DNA of 38,369 nt, from NCBI GenBank assembly GCA_905206365.1, contig CAJLHF010000017.1, positions 1 to 38,369 on the forward strand. The letters run 5' to 3'. This document shows, one piece after another, positions 1-6,395 of this stretch; within the stretch, counting starts at the first letter, position 1; every line of letters starts with the position of its first letter. Made by a program: the position numbers and the translations under genes. The stretch comes from an uncultured Sutterella sp. (lineage in GTDB: Bacteria; Pseudomonadota; Gammaproteobacteria; Burkholderiales; Burkholderiaceae_F). The notes beneath the pieces are model-generated. The model searched no databases, was not told the origin of the DNA, and was given only the letters and a program-made list of their open reading frames with translations.

Positions 1-52
1 CTGACGGCTCGGTAGGGAATCTCCGTCCCCTTTAGGGCGGAGAGGATGTCAA
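1..52 (+). mobile_element. Probable right end of an IS200/IS605-family element
   Basis: Bases 20-43 form an imperfect hairpin (TCTCCG-T-CCC paired with GGG-CGGAGA around CTTTA). It is followed by GAGGATGTCAA, ending in TCAA at 49-52. A GC hairpin of the type 'CCTTTAGGGCGG' followed by GAGGATGTCAA is what I recall at the 3' side of many TnpB-carrying IS605/IS1341-like elements, and TCAA is the right cleavage tetranucleotide of IS608. The body of the element, including any tnpB, would lie to the left, outside the window, so completeness cannot be judged. If this is right, the segment is also the expected 3' part of an omega RNA. No transposase reading frame is visible inside the window. Confidence 0.5.
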
Positions 53-88
53 TCCAAGCTCTCGAATCGATCGGTTCGCACTTTTCGT

Positions 89-94
89 TAAAAT
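89..94 (+). promoter_or_regulatory. Candidate -10 element upstream of purB
   Basis: TAAAAT at 89-94 is a five-of-six match to TATAAT and lies in the only AT-rich patch between the putative IS end and purB. There is no convincing -35 hexamer 16-18 bp upstream. The transcription start would be near 101, giving a leader of about 120 nt. No PurR-type operator was recognised. Confidence 0.3.
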
Positions 95-220
95 AGCGAG
101 TTTTCCGATTTTTCGATCGTCCGCTGCGGCCCTGTCCGTCCTTTCGCTTTCGCGCCCGCCGACGCGCACGATCCGACCGATTTTCTCGTCTTTTCAACTT
201 CAATTTGAGGAACCCGGAAT

Positions 221-1585
221 ATGGCTCTCAATCCTCTCACCGCGCTCTCTCCGATCGACGGTCGCTACGCCTCGCAGACCGACGTGTTGCGAGACATCTT
301 TTCCGAATGCGCTTTCATGAACGCCCGCGTTCGCGTCGAAGTCGAATGGCTCATCGCCCTTTCCGAAGCGGGCTTCGAAGAGCTTCCCCACCTCTCCGAC
401 CACGGCAAAGCCTTCCTGCGCGGCCTCGCCGACAACTTCTCGCTCGAAGACTGCGAAGCGGTGAAGGCGATCGAACGCACCACCAACCACGATGTCAAGG
501 CCGTTGAATACTGGATTAAGGACCGCGTCGCACACGACGAAGAATTGAAGAGCGCCGCCGAGTTCGTTCACTTCGCCTGCACGAGCGAAGACATCAACAA
601 CACCTCGCATGCCCTCATGCTCATGAAGGGCCGCACCGAGCTCGTCGCCTACCTCAAGCGCATCCATGCGACCATCGTCGACTTCGCCAAGCAGTGGGCC
701 GACATTCCGATGCTCTCCCGCACGCACGGCCAGACGGCTTCGCCCACGACCGTCGGCAAGGAATTCGCCAACGTCGCCGTGCGTCTCAACCGCGTGATCG
801 AAGCCATCGAAGCCGTGAAGATCTACGCCAAGATGAACGGCGCCGTCGGCAACTACAACGCTCACCTGATCGCCTATCCCGACTTCGACTGGGAAAACTT
901 CTCCCGCAAGGTCGTCGAGGAACGTCTCGGTGCCGTCTTCAACACGCATACGATCCAGATCGAGCCGCACGACTACATGGCCGAACTCTTCCATGAAATC
1001 GAACGCGCCAACACGATCCTGCTCGACTTCGACCGCGACGTCTGGGGCTACATCTCGCTCGGCTTTTTCCGTCAGAAACTCAAGGAAGGCGAAGTCGGCT
1101 CCTCGACGATGCCCCACAAGGTCAACCCGATCGACTTCGAAAACTCCGAAGGCAACCTCGGCATCGCCAACGCCCTGTTCGGCCACCTCGCCGGCAAGCT
1201 CCCCGTTTCCCGCTGGCAGCGCGATCTCACGGACTCGACCGTGTTGCGCAACCTCGGCGTCGCTTTCGGCTATTGCTTCATCGGCTACAACGCGCTTACG
1301 CGCGGCCTCGGCAAGCTCCAGGTGAACGAAGCCCGCATCGCCGAAGACCTCGACCACGCCTGGGAAGTGCTCGCCGAAGCCGTTCAGACCGTGATGCGTC
1401 GCTACGGCGTACCGCACCCCTACGAACAGCTGAAGGCGCTCACGCGCGGCAAGGGCATCACGCCCGAAACGATGCGCACCTTCATCGAAGGTCTTGAGAT
1501 CCCCGCCGACGCCAAGGCACGTCTCATGGAGCTCACCCCCGCCACCTACATCGGCAAGGCCCCCGAGCTTGCCCGCCGTTGCTAA
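221..1585 (+). CDS. purB: Adenylosuccinate lyase
   Basis: This 454-residue cytosolic enzyme of the fumarase/aspartase superfamily cleaves SAICAR to AICAR and adenylosuccinate to AMP, releasing fumarate in both cases. The N-terminus (LNPLTALSPIDGRY) is the characteristic PurB opening. The superfamily signature appears as GSSTMPHKVNP, which carries the flexible-loop catalytic serine, and SRTHGQTASPTT supplies the active-site His region. Length matches the E. coli-type enzyme (456). The ATG at 221 has TTGAGG about 10 nt upstream. The gene stands alone, bounded on the right by a strong terminator shared with the convergent mod operon. The fumarate it releases connects loosely to the fumarate-handling genes further right, but no regulatory link is visible. 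Confidence 0.97.
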   Translation: MALNPLTALSPIDGRYASQTDVLRDIFSECAFMNARVRVEVEWLIALSEAGFEELPHLSDHGKAFLRGLADNFSLEDCEAVKAIERTTNHDVKAVEYWIKDRVAHDEELKSAAEFVHFACTSEDINNTSHALMLMKGRTELVAYLKRIHATIVDFAKQWADIPMLSRTHGQTASPTTVGKEFANVAVRLNRVIEAIEAVKIYAKMNGAVGNYNAHLIAYPDFDWENFSRKVVEERLGAVFNTHTIQIEPHDYMAELFHEIERANTILLDFDRDVWGYISLGFFRQKLKEGEVGSSTMPHKVNPIDFENSEGNLGIANALFGHLAGKLPVSRWQRDLTDSTVLRNLGVAFGYCFIGYNALTRGLGKLQVNEARIAEDLDHAWEVLAEAVQTVMRRYGVPHPYEQLKALTRGKGITPETMRTFIEGLEIPADAKARLMELTPATYIGKAPELARRC

Positions 1586-1659
1586 GCGGCTCGGATTCCG
1601 GACATCCCGACGCTTTCGAACACGTTGAAAGCGTCGGACGCCCGAGGCAACCAGCATTG

Positions 1660-1697
1660 AAAAAGACCGCACGATTTCGTGCGGTCTTTTCTTTTTT
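1660..1697. terminator. Bidirectional intrinsic terminator between purB and modC
   Basis: A perfect 14-bp stem (AAAAGACCGCACGA against TCGTGCGGTCTTTT, bases 1661-1690) has a 2-4 nt loop and is followed by CTTTTTT on the plus strand. The A-run at the start of the stem provides a U-tract for the leftward transcript. It sits between the convergent purB and modC genes. Confidence 0.9.
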
Positions 1698-1718
1698 CGA
1701 GGTTTTCGGCGGAGGTGC

Positions 1719-2873
1719 TCAGACGACGACGCCCGCCGACTTCACCTGCGCCCAAAGGGACATGCCCTTTGCGAGACCTAGCTCCTCGACCGAGTGCGCG
1801 AGAAGGCGCGCAAGAAGCCGTCGACCGCCCGTTTCATCTTCGAGAACGACGTGCACGTACGGATCGTCCGGGCATTCGGACGGCACGAACTCCGCGATGC
1901 GAACGCGAAGAACATTACGGATCGACGTGCGCTCGGGTTTCTCCAGCGCGAGACTCACGTCCCGCGCAAGGATACGAAGGCGTACCCGTCCCCCGAGCCG
2001 AAGCGAACCCGCAGACACTTCGAAAGTCCAACCTCCGACCCCTACCGAGGCCGTATGCCACGCGTCGGAGATCGAACGCACTTCGCACTCCAGGACGACC
2101 CCGCGACCGTCGCCCGCCGGCACGGAAATCCTCGGATCGGCCAGGACGTCGCGAAGCATCCCCTGGGCGAGCACGCGCCCTTGCGAGAGCACTACGAGGC
2201 GGTCCGCGAGACGCGTCATCTCCTCGGTTGAGTGGGTGACATAGAGAATGGGAATGTTCAGTTCGTCCTTGAGCTTTTCAAGCCACGGGAGAAATTCGCG
2301 CTTTCGCGCCCAATCGAGGGCCGAAAGCGGCTCGTCCATGAGGAGGATATCGGGACGAAGAGCGAGCGAGCGCGCGATGGCGCAACGTTGCTTCTCGCCG
2401 CCCGAGAGCTGCTCGACCGACCGATCGAGCAACCCGCCGATACCGAGCAATTCCACGGCTTGCGCGAGACGCGCTTCGCCGTCCGTCGTTCGGGCGCGCT
2501 TCAGGCCGAAACGCAGATTCTCCCGAACGTTCAAGTGTTCGAAAAGGCTCGCCTCCTGAAAGACGTACCCGAGATTTCGTCCGTGGGTGGGCACGAAAAC
2601 GCCCGAAACGTCGTCCTGCCACAGGTTACCGCCCGCAGAGACGCTCCCGCGCGCCCGTTCGAGGCCGGCCACGCAACGCAGTACGGTTGTTTTGCCGCAT
2701 CCCGACGGGCCGAAGAGCACCGTGATGCCTTTTTCCGGAATCGTAAAGTCGACGTCGAGATCGAACCCGGTCGGGCGTTCGAGCGTGAGGCGAACGCTAC
2801 CCGAGGCGTCGGTCGCCGCGTGCGGGGGACGCGCAGCGGCGCGCCTCCCGAAGAAAAAATCGAAAAGCTTCAT
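1719..2873 (-). CDS. modC: Molybdate ABC transporter, ATP-binding protein
   Basis: This 384-residue ATPase of the ModABC molybdate importer acts on the cytoplasmic face with ModB. All ABC motifs are readable: Walker A GPSGCGKTT, signature LSGGEKQRCAIARS, Walker B LLMDEPLSALD, and the switch histidine in VTHSTEEM. The C-terminal ~130 residues form the regulatory TOBE/Mop-type domain typical of ModC. The first ~25 residues (through AAARPPHAATD) are a low-complexity extension not needed for the fold. AGGGGG lies just ahead of this ATG, only 10 nt after the modB stop, so the start is plausible. It is the last gene of modABC and ends at the terminator shared with purB. Confidence 0.95.
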   Translation of the reverse strand: MKLFDFFFGRRAAARPPHAATDASGSVRLTLERPTGFDLDVDFTIPEKGITVLFGPSGCGKTTVLRCVAGLERARGSVSAGGNLWQDDVSGVFVPTHGRNLGYVFQEASLFEHLNVRENLRFGLKRARTTDGEARLAQAVELLGIGGLLDRSVEQLSGGEKQRCAIARSLALRPDILLMDEPLSALDWARKREFLPWLEKLKDELNIPILYVTHSTEEMTRLADRLVVLSQGRVLAQGMLRDVLADPRISVPAGDGRGVVLECEVRSISDAWHTASVGVGGWTFEVSAGSLRLGGRVRLRILARDVSLALEKPERTSIRNVLRVRIAEFVPSECPDDPYVHVVLEDETGGRRLLARLLAHSVEELGLAKGMSLWAQVKSAGVVV

Positions 2874-2883
2874 GCCGCCCCCT

Positions 2884-3558
2884 TCAAGACGTCGCGCGTC
2901 GGCGGTTCAGGAGATTGAGCCCGGCCAACACCAAGAAACTGAAAACGAGCATGCCGCCCGCAAGTACGTGCGCTTTGTCGTACTCCATAGCTTCGACGTA
3001 CGTGAAGATCTCGGTCGAGACGACCTGCGTTTCGCCCGGAATGTTGCCGCCGATCATCAACACGACGCCGAATTCGCCGATCGTGTGCGCGAAGGTCATC
3101 AGCACCCCGGTGACGATGCCGTGCCGCGCAAGCGGCATCACGACGCACCAGAAGGCCTCCAGAGGCGGACAGCGCAACGTGGCGGCCGCTTCGATCGGGC
3201 GATGCCCGACGGATTCGAAAGCGGTCTGCAAGGGTTGCACCATGAAGGGAAGCGAATAGACAACGGAGCCGATCACCAGTCCCGTGAACGTGAAATTGAG
3301 AATGCCGAGACCGAGCACCTCGGTCAGGCGCCCCAGAGGACCCGCAGGCCCCAGGGCGACGAGAATGTAAAACCCCAATACGGAGGGCGGCAACACGAGA
3401 GGCAACGTGACGACCGCGCCCACGATCGCACGCCCCGTCCCCCGCCCGCGGGCGAGCCACCACGCGAGCGGTAGCCCGAGGAGCAACAGCACCGCCGTCG
3501 TCACCGCGGCGAGTTTGAGGCTCAGCAGAATCGGCTCGAAGTCCGCCGCGGTGAACAT
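2884..3558 (-). CDS. modB: Molybdate ABC transporter, permease
   Basis: This 224-residue inner-membrane permease forms the molybdate channel with ModC. About five to six hydrophobic helices are evident, starting with ILLSLKLAAVTTAVLLLLGL. The cytoplasmic EAA loop that docks on ModC reads EAAATLRCPPLEAFWCVVMP, and the HTIGEFGVVLMIGGNIPGET segment that follows is highly characteristic of ModB. Length is close to E. coli ModB (229). The start lies 9 nt after the modA stop, so translation is probably coupled. The C-terminal tail after NLLNRRR is short. Confidence 0.95.
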   Translation of the reverse strand: MFTAADFEPILLSLKLAAVTTAVLLLLGLPLAWWLARGRGTGRAIVGAVVTLPLVLPPSVLGFYILVALGPAGPLGRLTEVLGLGILNFTFTGLVIGSVVYSLPFMVQPLQTAFESVGHRPIEAAATLRCPPLEAFWCVVMPLARHGIVTGVLMTFAHTIGEFGVVLMIGGNIPGETQVVSTEIFTYVEAMEYDKAHVLAGGMLVFSFLVLAGLNLLNRRRATS

Positions 3559-3567
3559 AACCGCGCC

Positions 3568-4329
3568 TTACTTGGCCGTGCCGTAGCCGTACGCTTCGCG
3601 AACGCGGGCGGCTTCGGGGCTCGACTTCAGGAATTCGAGGAAGCGCTTCGCGCCCTCGTTCTTTTCACCCTTCTTCAAGAGCACCGCGTCCTGCGCGATG
3701 GGGTTGTAGAGCTCGCCCGGAATGATCCAGCCCGAGCCCGACGTGAAGGCGCCGTCCTTGTAGCACTGCGAGAGCGCCACAAAACCGGCCTGTGCGTTGC
3801 CCGTCTTCACGAACTGGTAGGTCTTGCCGATGCTGTCGCCTTCGACGATCTTGGACGTCACCGCGGCTGCGATGCCGAGCTTTTGCATTGCTTCGTGCGC
3901 GGCCAGGCCGTAAGGCGCGAGCTTCGGATTCGCCACGGCCACGTGCTTCACGGCATCCGTCGCAAGGACGGCGGCGTCACCCTTCACGAGGTGCGCGTCG
4001 GCCGACCAGAGCACGAGTTTTCCGATCGCATAGGTGAAGGTCGTACCGGCAACGCCATGATTTTCCTTCACAGCCTTGGCGGGCGTTTCGTCGTCGGCGG
4101 AAAGAAGCACGTCGAAGGGCGCACCGTTTTTGATCTGCGCGTAAAACGCCCCGGTCGAACCGAAGGAGAGTAAGAGCTTGTCACCCGTCGCCTTTTCGTA
4201 AATCGGCGCGAGCTCCTGAGCGGGCGCCGTAAAGTTCGCCGCCACCGCTATGCGCACCTCTTCGGCATCGGCCGCGGTACACGCAATCGCGGCGAGCACC
4301 GCACCGAACAGAACGTTTTTCGTCTTCAT
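3568..4329 (-). CDS. modA: Periplasmic molybdate-binding protein
   Basis: This is the 253-residue substrate-binding protein of ModABC. Residues 1-22 are a Sec signal peptide, with cleavage likely after TAADA. The mature protein starts EEVRIAVAANFT, the classic ModA opening that supplies an oxyanion-binding serine/threonine region. The block LLSFGSTGAFYAQIKNGAPF and the following LLSADDETP are typical ModA anion-binding segments. The C-terminal region FLEFLKSSPEAA is the usual end of the fold. AAGGATT lies about 8 nt ahead of the ATG. As first gene of modABC it is transcribed from the region shared with modE, which contains a ModE-like operator. Confidence 0.95.
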   Translation of the reverse strand: MKTKNVLFGAVLAAIACTAADAEEVRIAVAANFTAPAQELAPIYEKATGDKLLLSFGSTGAFYAQIKNGAPFDVLLSADDETPAKAVKENHGVAGTTFTYAIGKLVLWSADAHLVKGDAAVLATDAVKHVAVANPKLAPYGLAAHEAMQKLGIAAAVTSKIVEGDSIGKTYQFVKTGNAQAGFVALSQCYKDGAFTSGSGWIIPGELYNPIAQDAVLLKKGEKNEGAKRFLEFLKSSPEAARVREAYGYGTAK

Positions 4330-4437
4330 GCTGACAATCCTTCAACGCAATGACTCCGTCCGTCGCGTTGCGAGCCCGGAATTCGGATTTCGCAAACACA
4401 CGATCGGTCTACAATTTCACCCTAGCTTTGTCCCGGG

Positions 4438-4460
4438 CGTTATTCGCAAACAGAATAGCG
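4438..4460. promoter_or_regulatory. Candidate ModE operator between modA and modE
   Basis: CGTTATTC-N7-GAATAGCG is an inverted repeat with one mismatch. The 8-7-8 architecture and the CGTTAT outer half match the E. coli modA operator layout (CGTTATAT-N7-TACATAACG). It lies in the divergent region 109 bp ahead of modA and about 90 bp ahead of modE. A second perfect 8-bp inverted repeat (GCGAAAGC-N5-GCTTTCGC, 4458-4478) abuts it. Together they suggest dense regulatory protein binding. I could not assign convincing -10/-35 boxes for either gene. Confidence 0.5.
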
Positions 4461-4548
4461 AAAGCGATTTGCTTTCGCAATACGCCGAAAGGAAGGCTCC
4501 CTCTACCTCCTCCACCCTACTCAAGACCGAACGCTTTTCGAGGTGATC

Positions 4549-5343
4549 ATGGCAACCGAAGAAGCCCGAACCGCCAACCCGATTCTTCTCGCGGACCTTC
4601 TCAACGAGCAAATCGACAAGCGCATCGACATTTTGCGTCGCATCGACGACGTGGGTTCGATTTCGCAGGCCGCCCGCGGCGCGGGCGTGAGCTACAAAGC
4701 GGCTTGGCAGGCGATCGAAACGCTCGGCAACCTTGCGGGCGGTCCGCTCGTGGAAAAAGTAGTGGGCGGAGCTCGAGGGGGCGGCACGAAACTTTCGGCC
4801 ACGGGACGCGAAGTTCTGGAGTTGGTCGACGAACTCGCACGCGCCAGGGCCGAGGTGCTCGCGCGCTTTCGCGCGCGCGGCTCGAGCGCCTTCGAGCGTA
4901 TCGGAAGCACGACTCTGCAGACGTCGCTCCGAAATCAGTTCCCCGCCACAATCGTCAAGATGAAGATCGGTTCGGCGCTCGTGCGGCTCACCCTGCGCAT
5001 CGACGACACGCACCTTCTGCGCGCCTCCGTCACGAAAGAGTCCGCCCAGCTTCTCGGGCTGGCTGAAGGAAAGTCGGTCCTCGCGCTCACGAAAGCGACG
5101 GGTGTGGAAATCACGGCGGATTTTCCCAAAGAAACGCACGGGGGCGAAAAGCGCCCCGAAAATCAGTTGGTCGGCGAAGTGATCCGAAGCGAGCGCGCCG
5201 CCAAAGGCGGCGAGTGTTCGTTGCGACTCCCGTCGGGGTTGGTCATCGTCGGGTTCGCGAAGCGCAACCACGGCCTGCACATGAATCAGAAAGCCGTCGC
5301 CTCCATTTCCCCGTCGGCTATCGTCATTGGCCTTACCTCCTGA
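4549..5343 (+). CDS. modE: Molybdate-responsive transcriptional regulator ModE
   Basis: This 264-residue cytosolic dimeric regulator binds molybdate and normally represses modABC. Residues ~15-85 are the LysR-like winged helix (IDDVGSISQAARGAGVSYKA is the helix-turn-helix). The rest is a tandem Mop/TOBE pair. The hallmark SARNQ-like motif appears as SLRNQ in the first Mop domain, and a second Mop unit starts around ENQLVGEV. I chose the ATG at 4549 because GAGGTGATC, a nine-base complement of the 16S tail, ends directly before it and leaves GAGG five bases away. A GTG at 4543 in the same frame lies inside that Shine-Dalgarno. It is divergent from modABC, as expected for the family. Confidence 0.93.
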   Translation: MATEEARTANPILLADLLNEQIDKRIDILRRIDDVGSISQAARGAGVSYKAAWQAIETLGNLAGGPLVEKVVGGARGGGTKLSATGREVLELVDELARARAEVLARFRARGSSAFERIGSTTLQTSLRNQFPATIVKMKIGSALVRLTLRIDDTHLLRASVTKESAQLLGLAEGKSVLALTKATGVEITADFPKETHGGEKRPENQLVGEVIRSERAAKGGECSLRLPSGLVIVGFAKRNHGLHMNQKAVASISPSAIVIGLTS

Positions 5344-5430
5344 AGTCTGTAATCGCCTCCGAAAATCTGAGTACTCTTCCTTATTTCGAGATCGATATTC
5401 GGTTTTTCTTAACGAGTTTTTATTCTGCGG

Positions 5431-5444
5431 TTGATTTCGATCAA
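5431..5444. promoter_or_regulatory. FNR/ANR box upstream of the tetraheme cytochrome gene
   Basis: TTGATTTCGATCAA is a perfect match to the FNR consensus TTGAT-N4-ATCAA. It lies in the AT-rich 270-bp gap between modE and the cytochrome gene. Two weak -10 candidates follow: TACACA at 5463-5468, which would place the box near -37.5, and CATAAT at 5475-5480, which would place it near -49.5. Neither fits the canonical -41.5 exactly. The site predicts oxygen-regulated transcription of the tetraheme cytochrome. The remainder of the gap shows no gene and no clear terminator for modE. Confidence 0.75.
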
Positions 5445-5613
5445 TTGGTTGTTGCCCTTCTTTACACATTTGCCCATAATATTGCACCTTGCCTTGTGGT
5501 CGCTTCCTTGAAGGCCGACCGCAGAATCCTCAGAAAAACAGACCCCGCCTCCACGCGCCTCGCCGGTTTGCTCCGGTTGCAAGCCCGGAGGTTATTCATG
5601 AAGGTTCATCCAA

Positions 5614-6225
5614 ATGGAAAAGAACAGCAAATGGTATCTCGCCGGCATCTGCCTGATCGGCGTCGTGGTCGGCATCGTGTTTGTCGGCGTTCTGACGAGC
5701 GTCGTGCATTGGGCCGGCACGCCGAAGTTCTGCGGCGAATTCTGCCACTCGATGACGGTGACCTACCAGGCCTACCAGAAGGGCCAGCACTTCCGTACGG
5801 CCTCCGGCGCCACGGCCGGTTGCTCGGACTGCCACCTGAAGAACCACTCGAATGAACACGTCGGCCCGATCGACTATGTGGCCCTCCTCCTCGACAAGGC
5901 TCACGCCGGTTCCGTTTCGCTTATCGGTCAGATCCAGGGCTCGCTCAGCACGGTCGAAAAGCAGATCGAAAAGCGTCCTCACATGGCCGAAGCCGTTCAT
6001 CAGCAGATGATCGACCGCAACTTCTCCGCCTGCCGCGGCTGCCACGAAGTTGAAAAGATGTACAACCCGAAGAAGCCGATGGTTGCCGCCATTCACAAGG
6101 GCATGGGCCCCGACTCCGAAAAGAAGGTCGACTGCCTTGCCTGCCATCCGACGGCCGGCCATGACTACACGGGTCTCGGCATGGAAGACCTCGTCGCCAA
6201 GACGGAAGAACCCGCCAAGAAGTAA
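5614..6225 (+). CDS. NapC/NirT-family membrane-anchored tetraheme cytochrome c
   Basis: This 203-residue quinol dehydrogenase has one N-terminal transmembrane anchor (residues ~7-29, GICLIGVVVGIVFVGVL) and a periplasmic tetraheme domain. Four CxxCH heme sites are visible: CGEFCH (with SMTV following, as in NapC/NrfH), CSDCH, CRGCH and CLACH. The family passes electrons from membrane quinol to periplasmic reductases (nitrate, nitrite, TMAO or flavocytochrome fumarate reductases). No reductase gene is adjacent, so its partner is unknown and calling it napC, nrfH or torC would overreach. AAGG lies about 9 nt upstream of the ATG. A stronger GGAGG precedes an out-of-frame ATG at 5598. A perfect FNR box lies upstream and a terminator directly downstream, so it looks monocistronic. 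Confidence 0.92.
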   Translation: MEKNSKWYLAGICLIGVVVGIVFVGVLTSVVHWAGTPKFCGEFCHSMTVTYQAYQKGQHFRTASGATAGCSDCHLKNHSNEHVGPIDYVALLLDKAHAGSVSLIGQIQGSLSTVEKQIEKRPHMAEAVHQQMIDRNFSACRGCHEVEKMYNPKKPMVAAIHKGMGPDSEKKVDCLACHPTAGHDYTGLGMEDLVAKTEEPAKK

Positions 6226-6255
6226 TTCTTGGCCCGATCCGAACATCGCATGAAG

Positions 6256-6287
6256 AATCCCGAAGCGGAAACGCTTCGGGATTTTTT
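6256..6287 (+). terminator. Intrinsic terminator after the tetraheme cytochrome gene
   Basis: A perfect 12-bp stem AATCCCGAAGCG / CGCTTCGGGATT (6256-6283) with a GAAA tetraloop is followed by a T-run. It ends the cytochrome transcript before pepN. Confidence 0.92.
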
Positions 6288-6395
6288 GTCGTTGCCCCCC
6301 TTCGGTCGAAGTCGGCAGGCGGTACTCGGTCTAAAATCGAGAAAACCCATGCCCAGCCGACGTTCGCCGGGCTACATCCACGAATCTCTTACGCC

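Noticed and set aside
200..1672. 490-residue open frame on the minus strand opposite purB
   Set aside because: It is the mirror of a strongly biased, high-GC coding frame. It has no domain, is His/Val/Asp-rich as such mirrors are, and purB is certain on the plus strand.
5598..5855. ATG with a better GGAGG just upstream of the tetraheme cytochrome start
   Set aside because: It is in the wrong frame (Arg/Gly-rich product) and would overlap the heme-binding gene. At most it reduces initiation at the true start.
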